Assembly: GCA_942159475.1 (NCBI GenBank)
Contig: OW804094.1
Location: 11,498,386-11,562,385, forward strand
Source of the DNA: Sthenelais limicola
Taxonomy: Eukaryota > Annelida > Polychaeta > Phyllodocida > Sigalionidae
Length of the DNA stretch: 64,000 nt
Direction of reading: 5' to 3'
Shown here: positions 20,057-30,460 of the stretch, in pieces
How the letters are laid out: the number at the start of each line of letters is the position of its first letter
Numbering within the stretch: position 1 is the stretch's first letter
Program-made: the position numbers and the translations under genes
Notes under the pieces: generated by a model
Databases searched by the model: none
Seen by the model: the letters and a program-made list of their open reading frames with translations, nothing else
What the model was told of the DNA's origin: nothing

Positions 20057-21057
20057 TTATAGAATTGAGATTTTTTTACTGGCCGTTGTGTACGGATATA
20101 ATAGTTTTACACGTTTAATCGTAGAATTAATTGTCGCTTCTTGTAATCTGATTATTTCTTCCAATGTTCTGTTTCTAATTGTTCTACGGCCCCTGGTTCT
20201 GGGTCTGCCTGGTCTCGGTGGTTCGTTGCTGGGACCAGGCACTGCTTCTGGTTTACTATCAGAATCTAGTGCGATGTGTCTAATCACTGGGGCTACCTCC
20301 TGTATCACACGAATTGTAACTGTGGGGGTTGGGTTTAGGTCGCTGTTTAAGGCTGCAATTGCTTCCTTGAGAACTTTCGTAATGAGTCCTCTGTTCATAA
20401 AATCTGCCTGAGTGGAAGCTTCACATGTTTCAGTTGAAGTAATATTTAGTATGGGGTCCGTTTGGCACTCTGAGTTACACATGGAGGGAGTTGCAGTCTG
20501 TGCGGCAGTCTCAGATGCAGCTGGGGCGATCTGAGTGCCCTGATTGTATTGTTCAGGGGAGGGGGTGGTCTTGTGTGTAGTTGTCACTGGTTGATAAGTT
20601 GTCTGTTTCTACCCATCTGGACGTGGTAAGGAATTCGTGTCTCCTTACCTGCTGTGTGAAGTCACAATGCGATGGCTTACTTGTGTTTTCCTCAAAGTTA
20701 TTATTATTGGAAGTACTGTCCATGCAGGAGAGTTGGGATTCTGAATCGGACAAATCCAAGTCATTCCTTAGAATGGCTTCCCAGTCAGTTGGCATACTGG
20801 GAGTTGAAACTGCTCGTGAAGGTTTCGGAGGAGGAGTGGGCGTAGTCCTCGCGGTGGTAAAGGTGTGATTGTTAGGCCGGGCCTTTTTGGGTTGGGGATC
20901 AGCTGAGGAGTTCAGATGGAAAGGTCTCTTGGTGGGAGAAGCTAATCTCGCCTGAGGTGGAGGTATGTAAGGTTTAGGTCGTTCAGCTGCGGTTACTGGG
21001 TTGTATCTCCCCTCTGGTATGCAAGGGTAATCCTCGCACTGATGATTTCCGTTCATA
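20057..21057 (-). pseudogene. Zinc-finger ORF, C-terminal part (after the foldback element)
   Basis: Continues the ORF that begins at 24985. The first part, to 20553, contains HQCEDYPCIPEG, a Pro-rich basic stretch (PTKRPFHLNSSADPQPKKAR) and an acidic Ser-rich stretch. A frame change near 20570 leads into a second part with a basic stretch (PPRPGRPRTRGRRTIRNRTL) and a helical end. Low complexity dominates and no enzyme domain is visible. It lies directly downstream of the GIY-YIG end of Penelope-like element 1 and is probably an accessory ORF of that element or of an adjoining tandem copy. Confidence 0.55.
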
Positions 21058-24000
21058 TAGTCCAGGGCCTTATGGCCATTTTTTTAAATATCAATGTTTA
21101 TTTTATTTTCTCAATTGATATAGGGGTTTTCAAGGGTGTTGAAAACAATGAGATTGCCTGGCATTTTTTATTTTCAATATTTCGGCCATTTTGGGCCCTA
21201 TTTATGCAAATTAGCTGAAATCTGATTGGCTGAGAAGTAATCGGCCCATATCTTCATTAGTTTTAGGGATATTTTGATTTTGATGACACCTACCCCCACT
21301 AAATCGACCCCAAGGAATTCAATGGTATCCTTGAAATTGTTCTATCTGCCTTGGTTGCTTAGCAACGAGGCATTTCCATGGTCACAAATGAAATTCTATG
21401 GAGAATCAGCCCCTTGTGGACAATCCAGTTGAAAAATAGCATTTTAAAAGCAATCACATGCCTGAATTAATCCCAATGAGTGAAATGGAGTTGTTGTAAT
21501 TTATCTATGTACATATTAGTCACTTAGCAACATATCCCATCCATAGTTACCATTAGTAAACAGTTGTGGAAGTTGGTGCAGCAATTAGCTCCTCATGAGT
21601 AGGGTATTGGTTAAGTATCTATAAAATGGCATCACTCCTGTAGAATAAAATTTCTTTTTTATTTTATTTTTAGAGTTGAATTCTATCATTCATGGGGTGC
21701 TGAAGAAGATGAGAATGGGCGGCATTTTTTATATTCAATATTTCGGCCATTTTGGGCCCAACTTATGCAAATTAGCTGAAATCTGATTGGCTGAGAAGAA
21801 ATTGGCCCATATCTCCATGAGTTTTAGGGATATTTTGATTTTGATGGCACCTACCCCCACTATATCGACCCAAAGGAATTCAATGATATCCTTGAAATTG
21901 TTCTATCTGCCTTGGTTGCTTAGCAACGAGGTATTTCCATGGTCACAAATACATGCACAATTCCAATCAAACTGAGCTCTGTGTGTCAATTCATTTGAGA
22001 AATTTGAGAAATTTTATTTGCATCCACCACCTATATTAGTCCAAAAAGGTAGAACAAGGGTTATTTGAATTTGTTATATATTGGTCGCTTAGCAACAGAC
22101 GACCTCCTTGGTTACCATTAGCATATTGTAGTGGAAAATGGTATAGCAATAAGCCCCTCTGGAGGAGCATACAAAGAACTCATTAACATCAGTTTAGACC
22201 ATATTGGTCATGCAGCAACATGGAGGGTTAATGTGGTTCATGTAGCAACATAGAGGGTATAATGGGGGTATGCGACAACATATAGAGGGTATAATGGGGG
22301 TCATGCAGCAACATGGAGGGTTAATGGGGGTCATGTAGCAACATAGAGGATATACTAGGAGATATGCAGCAACAAAGAGGGTATACTAGGGGATATGCAG
22401 CAACATAGAGGGTATAATGGGGGATATACAGCTACAAAGAGGATATAATGGGGATATGCAGCAATATAGAGGGTATACTAGGGGATATGCAGCAACATAG
22501 AAGGTATAATGGGGGTCATGCAGCAACATAGAAGATATAATTAGGTATATACAAAAAATAGAGGATGTAATGGGGGATATGCAGCAACACAGAGGGTATA
22601 ATGGGGGATATGCAGCTACAAAGAGGATATAATGGGGATATGCAGCAATATAGAGGGTATACTAGGGGATATGCAGCAACATAGAGGGTATAATGGGGGT
22701 CATGCAGCAACATGGAGGGTTAATGGGGGTCATGCAGCAACATAGAGGATATAATTAGGGATATGCAACAACATAGAGGAAATAATGGGGGTCATGCAGC
22801 AACATAGAGGGTATAATGTGGTTCATGTCGCAACATAGAGGGTATAATTGGGATTATGCAGCAACATAGAGGATATAATGGTGGACAGCAATTCCCTAAT
22901 TTTATCTCTAAGACCTACTGAGATATGAGCTGTTTCTGTATCAGCCAATCAAATTTCAGCCTATTTAAATGGCTAGAATGGCTAGAATGTTGAAAAAAGT
23001 AAAGGCTGCAAAATTCCATCAATTTCAGCATCCCTTAAAATACAGAATTTAATTCTAAAGATAAAATACAATAAAAAATAAATTTGATTCTAGAGGAGTG
23101 ATTTTAGATGAAATTGACCATTACCCTCTCATGAGGAGCTATTTGATGCGCCATTTCTCAAACTTGTATACTAATGGTATCTATGGAGGAATCTGTTGCT
23201 GGGGGATTGATGTAATACATAGAAGAATTCCAACACTTCCATTTGACTCATTGGGGTTGATTCAGGCATGTGATGGCTCTTAAAATGCTATTTCTCAAAT
23301 GGATTTACACAAGAGGCAGATTTTCAATAGAACTACATTTGTGACCATGGCAATACCTCGTTGCTAAGCAACTAAGGCAGATAGAACAATTTCATGGATA
23401 TCATTGAATTTCTTGGGGTCGATTTAGTGGGGGAAGGTGCCATCAAAATCAAAATATCCCTAAAACTCATGGAGATATGGGCCAATTTCTTCTCAGCCAA
23501 TCAGATTTCAGCTAATTTGCATAAGTTGGGCCCAAAATGGCCGAAATATTGAAAATAAAAAATGCCGCCCATTCTCATCTTCTTCAGCACCCCATGAATG
23601 ATAGAATTCACCTCTAAAAATAAAATAAAAAAGAAATTTTATTCTACAGGAGTGATGCGATTTTATAGATACTTAACCAATACCCTACTCATGAGGAGCT
23701 AATTGCTGCACCAATTTCCACAACTGTATACTAATGGTAACTATGGATGGGATATGTTGCTAAGTGACTAATATGTACATAGATAAATTATAACAACTCC
23801 ATTTCACTCATTGGGATTAATTCAGGCATGTGATTGCTTTTAAAATGCTATTTTCCAACTGGATTGAGCACAAGGGGCTGATCCCCCTTTGTATTGCTTT
23901 TGTGACCATGCAAAAACCTCGTTGCTAAGCAACCAAGGCAGATAGAACAATTTCAATAATACCATTGAATTCCTTGAGGTTGATTTAGTGGGGGTAGGTG

Positions 24001-24797
24001 TCATCAAAATCAAAATATCTTTCAAATTCACTGAGTTAGGAGCAATTCCTTCTCAGCCAATCAGATTTCAGCTAATTTGCATAAGTAGGGCCCAAAATGG
24101 CCGAAATATTGAAAATAAAAAATGCCACTCAATCTCATTATTTTCAGCACATCATGAACGATAGAATTCAACTCTAAAAATAAAATAAAAAAGAAATTTT
24201 ATTCTACAGGAGTGATGCCATTTTATAGATACTTAACCAATACCCTACTCATGAGGAGCTTATTGCTGCACCAATTTCCACAACTGTTTATTAATGGTAA
24301 CTATGGATGGGATATGTTGCTAAGTTACTTATATGTACATAGATAAATTGCAACAACTCCATTTCACTCATTGGGATTAATTCAGGCATGTGATTGCTTT
24401 TAAAATGCTATTTTCCAACTGGATTGAGCACAAGGGGCTGATCCCCCTTAGTATGGCTTTTTTGACCATTGAAATGCCTCGTTGCTAAGCAACCAAGGCA
24501 GATAGAACAATTTCAAGGATACCATTGAATTCCTTGGGGTCGATTTAGTGGGGGTAGGTGTCATCAAAATCAAAATATCTTTCAAATTCACTGAGTTAGG
24601 AGCAATTCCTTCTCAGCCAATCAGATTTCAGCTAATTTGCATAAATAGGGCCCAAAATGGCCGAAATATTTAAAATAAAAAATGCCAGGCAATCTCATCA
24701 TTTTCAGCACCTCCTAAACTATAGAATTCAACTCTAAAAATAAAATAAACATGAAATTTTATTTTTGGCCAATTTTTGGCCATAAGGCCCTGGACTA
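21058..24797. mobile_element. 3.7-kb foldback transposon built of 560-bp modules
   Basis: Ends are TAGTCCAGGGCCTTATGGCC (21058-21077) and its reverse complement (to 24797), flanked by ATA on both sides. The left arm has about 1.6 and the right arm three inverted copies of a 560-bp module; landmarks GGGCCCAAAATGGCCG recur at 23528, 24088 and 24648, and in inverse near 21182 and 21743. The centre is a 30-bp tandem repeat. No transposase is encoded, so it is non-autonomous. It sits inside the zinc-finger ORF. Confidence 0.85.
22190..22890. repeat. About 30-bp tandem repeat at the core of the foldback element
   Basis: About 23 imperfect units like GGGATATGCAGCAACATAGA plus GGGTATAAT. Some share higher-order order, e.g. 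22390-22520 resembles 22575-22700. No unique spacers. Confidence 0.85.
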
Positions 24798-24985
24798 ATA
24801 TGACGTTTCAATTCAAAGGCCTTTCGGTACCATTTAGAACAGAAGAAGCATGCGTAAATTACATCACAGTCAGTGTGCACTAGTTTCAAATGTAAGGTTA
24901 AAGCGCTGACCTTAGAGCATATGTACTTGCACTTGTTACACTTGTATTGCACATTGAACTTCAGGTCGGTATTGCCTAACTCCAT
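24798..24985 (-). CDS. Zinc-finger ORF, N-terminal part with C2H2 fingers
   Basis: Starts at an ATG seven bases after the stop of the Penelope-like ORF. Finger 1 is C-x2-C-x12-H-x4-H (YKCNKCKYICSK ... HLKLVH). Finger 2 starts with CFFCSKWYRKAFELKRH and stops after its first His because the foldback element is inserted there. The frame runs on into the transposon to 24734. C2H2 fingers bind nucleic acids; the role in the element is unknown. Confidence 0.7.
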
Positions 24986-24991
24986 GTTTGT

Positions 24992-26160
24992 TTATAGTCG
25001 TCTGTTTAGTTCGGCCGGGTGGTTTGTTTTGATCAATCGCATGTAAGCAGCTTCTAATTTGAGGCGCGTCATGACTGTGAGGTCGTCAAGCGCGTGTGGC
25101 GCTGCATTGTAATGGTTGCTAAGTGACACGTCATCATTGCGGCGTATCGTGGCGAGGTGTTCTGAGAAGCGCTTCGCCATCGTGTGCGAAGTTTGACCGA
25201 TGTTTGACCGATGCATCGATTGCAGGTGATGGCATAGATGACGTTGGTGGATAGGCAAGTGACTGAGCTTCTGATGCTGTAGGTTGTTCCTGTGTGTGTG
25301 CTTGTGAAGGTAGGTGCGTCTGGGACATATTTACACATGGTGCATGTTCCACAAGGGCGGCAGCCCGGGCAGCTGTGTACGCGTGGGGTTTTGGAATGTA
25401 CTAGGATGTCCTTCAGGTTCCTGGCTCTCCTGAAGGTAGTGATACATGTGTTGATCTCGGGGTAGGTGGATTTGGATTTCAATTTCATGAATTCTGCTGC
25501 TATTGAAGCGTTGTAATGATTGTATTCCATCACATATGGGATGATTTTCCTGGGTGTGCGGTTGCTAGGCAACAGGAGTTGCGCTCTCTCTAGGCAACGG
25601 GCCCGTCTGATGGCCTCGGTGACATGTTTGTAGGGGTGACCTCGGTTCACGAAGTAGGTGAGCATGGATTTGCAATGTTTATCATAATTTTCCATTTCTG
25701 AGCATATTCTTCGCAATCTTACTGCCTGTCCATATGGAATAGCAGCTATTTGATGTGAGGGGTGGTAGGAGCTATGTAATAAGTACATATGTGCGTCCGT
25801 GGGTTTGAAGTAGGGTTTTGAATGGAGGAATCCTTCTGAGTCCGTGAAAATAGTTGTGTCTAGGAAGTTTATTTCTGAGCGGCTTCCTTCTCCCGTGAAT
25901 TTGATTGTTGTGTGCATTTGGTTGATTTCATTCAGGAAGTTTGGTACTTCTTCTGACATACTTGCTATTATGAATATATCATCGATGTAACGTTTCTATA
26001 GTCTTATGCTGGCTGTGGTCCTACGTAGAATTTGTTCTTCAATTTTGTGCATGAAAAGGATGGCATAGGCAGGGGCCATCCGCGTGCCCATGGCAGTGCC
26101 TTGTTTTTGTATGTAGTACTTGCCATTGATATATATATAGGCGTGTATTTTAAGGGAGTG
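24992..26160 (-). pseudogene. Penelope-like element 1: RT and GIY-YIG endonuclease
   Basis: The 5' end is truncated near 26160. Present are GTAMGTRMAPAYAILFMHKI (RT block), a TAG, then KRYIDDIFIIA with the active-site DD, INFLDTTIF and HSSYHPSHQ of the PLE thumb, a Cys-rich linker (CPGCRPCGTCTMC) and the GIY-YIG part NVIYAITCNRC and IGQTSHTMAKRFSEHLATIR. The GIY-YIG region is out of frame because of an 11-bp tandem duplication (TTTGACCGATG twice, about 25193-25214). PLEs reverse-transcribe their RNA at a nick made by this endonuclease. Two lesions make it inactive. Confidence 0.85.
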
Positions 26161-27067
26161 TGTTTCGGGACCAAAGAATTGTGAACAGCAAATGAATAGA
26201 ACAATAAATGTAAATGTTGTAGAGCATTTATTTAAAATAATAAGCATTGTGTTAAATTGTATGTAAGTGCTGTTAGTGCATTCGAACAGTCCCATCTAAC
26301 CACTGATAGTGTCCCATTGACACATTCCATGAGTACAGCTTGTACTTAACTCCTTCATCAATGCGCTTGTGGAGGTACCGCATGTGGACGTCCCTTGCGT
26401 CTCCTGAAAATAGCAATCCTCTCAATATACTACTACCCTATGTTTATGTAGTTTCACTGCTATACAGAGTAGTGAGGACGTCTGTACATAGTTCAATCAA
26501 GGAATAGACTATATTTAGGGTCCCAGAATTTAGTATGACGCACCCTCAATATTATTCTGTGTGTAGCGTTATAGCCACAATGAAACAAACTACTGGTAGT
26601 ATTTAACGTAATAATTAGAATATTATTCATATGCAAAAGTACATAAATAATACTATATATTATGCGAGGCGAACTGCTCCTCTCCACTCAAACCAAACTG
26701 CTACCATGCAATAAAGATTCGATAATCTCCATAGCGATGTAAGTATTACATCACGATCCGCCTATTACGTCATAAGCTATGCCAAAACAGATGCGATGTG
26801 TCAACTGTTTATGATTTATTTATTGTTTTTACCAGCAAAAATGATGGATATATAGGCAAAAGCGCATGAGGGACGATCTGTCGGCCCATATTTCCCGAGG
26901 GCGTAGTGAAAATCACGTAGCCCAATAGAGGTTGGAACGCTACATTTTTCGACATTTTAGCTGGAAAATGGTTGGAATTCGATGAAAATCGATGGCAAAA
27001 TGTACATGTAGACTGCCCCGCCCAGCCCCTCCCACCTTGAGTTTGTATTTACATCCGGGTCTCCCAT
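26161..27067. other. Non-coding stretch
   Basis: No domain recognised. The sequence before the PLE truncation point (26160-26300) stays partly open by chance. Confidence 0.45.
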
Positions 27068-27450
27068 ATCAATGCGCACTTGACCTGCCGGGTAGTGAGA
27101 AAGTTCTATTATGCTGCAGAATGTAGTTCTATTTTGAAATGTTACTCTTAAGAGATGAATACGATTAAAAATACTTAATAATATAAATGCCGTTCAGTTT
27201 GATATTTAAATTCCTGTACTTTTCGTGTTTGAACACGCCGGGTCTTTCCTAGCGGTACATATCAATGCGCACTTGACCTGCCGGGTAGTGAGAAAGTTCT
27301 ATTACGCCGCAGAATGTAGTTCTATTTTGAAATGTTATTTCGGTTAATTTACGGTGTTTTACTATTATTAAGACACAAATATGATTTAAAATACCTAATA
27401 AGTAAAATCTCTTTCACTTTAATATTCAAATTTGTCTACTTTTCGTGTTT
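27068..27450. repeat. Direct duplication of about 190 bp below Crypton 1
   Basis: The block starting ATCAATGCGCACTTGACCTG occurs at about 27070 and again at 27261. Both continue with GCAGAATGTAGTTCTATTTT and a related AT-rich part. It lies just beyond the 3' end of the Crypton and may belong to its terminal region. Confidence 0.7.
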
Positions 27451-27609
27451 GAAATCGCTGTTTTTCGCCGACACGACTCGAGCCTGTCATTGCCAGTGAA
27501 TCGATGCAAATGGATTTATCAAGACGCAGATTGTAAGGTAAGTTCAAATCAACATAATATAACTTTATTTTCAACAAGAAACACTTCTCAAAATGGCCAT
27601 CACTTAGAC

Positions 27610-29573
27610 ACATTGTAGTTGATCTTGACATTCACGCTCCCATTAATGGTGGCACCATAAAACATAGCACTGAGCCCTTGTTTAGATTGTTTCTCCAACT
27701 CTTTCGGGGCAAACATGGCCGCTTCAGAGGGAATTGGTCAATGTCATTGTGAATCGGTACCATTTCCTGCTCGATGTTGACTATTGTCGAGCTCTTTTTC
27801 GGTCGTTTCTCCACTAGTGCTGCCCCGGTCAAAATGTCACTCATTTGCTTCTGTTTCTTGAGGCTAGCCACACTATAATTATTTATGGAATTTAGATTCC
27901 TATGGCCGGTGAGCTGGGCGATCTCGGTGGGTGGAACATCGTGGTCAGCCAGATCTTGGATGTTTTTTTTGCGAAGAGAGTGGTTGATCAACTTTAGGCC
28001 TGATGACAATGGCGATGTGATGTTTCGAACTATTTTACTTAAATAATTCTTTCCCATCAGCTTTTTTAAGTACCAGCAGTGGTCACCCTCTTTCGCTGAT
28101 CTGTTCACAGATAAATAAAATGGCGAGTCAGGGGTCATCATCTCGCTTGGTCTTTTGGAGGCAAACTTTTTGTATAGCAATATAGGGCACTTTTCGTCAT
28201 CGCCAGTTGCAAATGTCTTAGCATTGAAGGCCCGGTGATTACTTGCTTCTCCTTTACGTGTCTTAGTCACCCTCTCGTGAAATTCCAAATAGCTTCCTTC
28301 CTCGCCTTCTTTCAATGACAAATCACCCCAGCAGATATTTCATGGCTCTGTGCAGCCTCAAAGCCCTAAAGTACAGGTGAATATGAAAAAAATTGTATTT
28401 TGTAATGATTCGCCATTTTGAGAACATAATTTCCCAATTTCCCACAATTTGTCAGTCATCTCGGCAGTGATGTTGTCTGCTTTGTTCGGCCGATTGCCCT
28501 GTCCCATCTCCTTTAGCTCTTTTCTTCGAGCGCCGAGAGTCTGCCTCGTCAGGTCGGAGATTGGAGATTTATCGATGTCCACAGCATATTTTTGCTCTGT
28601 TAGATGTCTGAAATAATTAATTTCAACCCAATATTATCACTCTATTCTTGCTCGATTATGTTTATTTCATGAGAGTGCGTTTTTATTTATTATTATAGGT
28701 CTTTGACAGAAGTTAAAGATATGGGCGGCACCATAAAGCCTGAACTGCCGCCAACAAAAATCGTCGATGCTCCTCCCCCTGAGAACAACCACTGTTTATG
28801 TGAGTATCGTTTTCTTTAGCCTATAAATCAATATTAAAGAAAAAAACATTAATAATTGTTACCTAGTAATGCCTCGATACATGGCAGTGAAGCTGTCGGG
28901 TTGATAATTCTCTCCATCCACTTTCTTGGCGGACATAAGGAACTTCGCCATATGGATATTTAACCTAGAAGGGTCGATAGTCACCATGTCATCTTGGATA
29001 TTCGTGGTCCTGAGATATTCTTCAAATCTTTTCACAGCCTGAATTATTAATGTTAAAACAATATTATAGCTAGTTGGGTAGATGGGGGGGGTAAGCTATT
29101 CACATAATAAAAATGTCAAAACTACTCGGAAATGGACTTTCTACGCTCATCGATGCTCAAATGTCTAGCGAGAAATATTTTTTTTAAGACTTCAGGTTAC
29201 TTACACTTTGAGTCGCACGGATAGTGTTGATATTTCTTTTTTCATTGATATATTTTTTCACCTCACATTGGTTTTCGAGAATTTCTGCTTGTATTTCTGC
29301 TTGGTCACGAATGAATTGCTCGATTACTTCCATATTATTGTCATTTTCAGCGACAGCATGAGCCTCCCCAAAGTCGTCTGCTTCCAGCAAACTTACTTCG
29401 GCGACTTGCGGGCCTTCAACCTCAGGGACCACAAACTCGTACTGGATATCCTGATCGTCAAAACTATTATCCAACATTGTCGCCAAGAAATCATCTGGGA
29501 TGTATTCGAAGCTTACATCACCTGTTTCTGCTCCGATTTCAGTGACTATTGAAACCATAATCTCTGAATACAA
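27610..29573 (-). pseudogene. Crypton 1: spliced DUF3504-type tyrosine recombinase
   Basis: Four exons with matching phases: 29573-29205 (acidic N-terminus, ATG at 29573), 29038-28863 (RFEEYLRTTNIQDDM ... AKFLMSAKKVDGENYQPDSF), 28607 onward (TRQTLGARRKELKEMGQGNR), continuing into the recombinase core to about 27610. Core: WGDLSLKEGEEGS, VTKTRKGEA, MMTPDSPFYLSVN, NHSLRKKNIQDLAD (H-x-x-R) and GHRNLNSINNYSVAS (nucleophile Tyr). Two in-frame TGA stops at 28358-28360 and 28340-28342 fall in the block that normally carries the first catalytic Arg. A frameshift near 27690 shifts the C-terminal GAT.NG.. motif. Domesticated relatives are QRICH1 and ZMYM proteins. Confidence 0.85.
28698..28799 (+). other. 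Possible plus-strand exon inside a Crypton intron
   Basis: An acceptor-like TTATTATTATAG at 28687-28698 is followed by an open stretch (MGGTIKPELPPTKIVDAPPP) and a donor-like T|GTGAGTAT at about 28800. It is compatible with a coding exon on the opposite strand. No family recognised and no neighbouring exon found. Confidence 0.25.
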
Positions 29574-30095
29574 CTCTTTGTAGAGCTGCTAAAAAATTTC
29601 TAGCTCCATGTTGAGTGTCTCAAACGATGGAACTATTTTCTACGGTCTACGAACTATTTCATACGATCAGCGGTAAACATATTTTCTACCTACACCTATC
29701 AACGATTATAAGGTAAAGTCATTAGAGAAAATAAGCTATTTTATTATTTTCCTTTAATAATGAAAGGTTGATATCATGTGTATTTTTTGTGTAGAAGGAA
29801 TTATTTAAATAAAAATATAGAAAAAACGATCGGGACTATTTTGTTCATTAGGGTGCAAGTAATACGGCGGGGAGCGGGTAATACGGCGGCTGTATTACCC
29901 ACTCTGTGATATGACGACCAGTGCTTAAGCCAATGGGAGTATCATACCAACCTCTAGAAAGGTATAATAAAATAAATAAATACCCTGTTCCCTATTTCAA
30001 TTTCGTAAAAATTGTTATATTATGAATAGTATTTACTTCCCATAATCCACTAGTGGGCAGGGGGGGGGGCCCTTCCCCCTAGAGGGGGGGGTGGG
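29574..30095. other. Non-coding stretch with a G/C hairpin
   Basis: AT-rich to about 30040, then GGGGGGGGCCCTTCCCCCTAG and another G run (30058-30092), which can fold on itself. No gene. Confidence 0.5.
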
Positions 30096-30101
30096 CCAAT
30101 T

Positions 30102-30159
30102 GGCATTACATGGTTTCGCTCCTGGGGGAGCTCATCAGGCAGTCCTCAAGTATCATGCC
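30102..30159 (-). ncRNA. Hammerhead ribozyme motif behind Penelope-like element 2
   Basis: Minus strand: CTGATGA, then GCTCC-CCCA-GGAGC (perfect 5-bp helix II), then GAAA with no spacer on either side, the exact hammerhead core geometry. After GAAA comes CCATGTA, which could give a tiny helix III and a UA cleavage site, then ATGCC, complementary to GGCAT at the 5' edge. The order of helices I and III cannot be fixed by eye. PLEs are known hosts of hammerheads in their repeats, and this one is 300 bp downstream of a PLE ORF on the same strand. Confidence 0.65.
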
Positions 30160-30460
30160 AGGTAGATACTGGTGGTTATCAGTATGTCACTGGGGTGACA
30201 AATCTTATTATCATTTTTCCTGTTCTGTTCGCTCCTGTATGGCAGGGGAGGGACAGGCAGGTATATATTTTTTATGTGAAAATATATATGTGAGTGCATA
30301 TGTGCTTGTGTACACATATATCTATTCTGTCTCCACCAGGTGTGGGGGGACATACTGTCGGGGAGGTACTGGGTGTGACAACGATTTAGATAAAAAAAAA
30401 TTTATGTAGCTAAGTCGTCATCCCCATCCACCCCTCCACATGTCCCCTTACCATGGGGAG

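Noticed and set aside
22190..22890. CRISPR-like array
   Set aside because: About 30-bp units adjoin directly without unique spacers, in a eukaryotic transposon.
27419..27631. 70-codon frame below Crypton 1
   Set aside because: It lies in the 3' flank, in a frame overlapping the true C-terminal motif, and has no family match.
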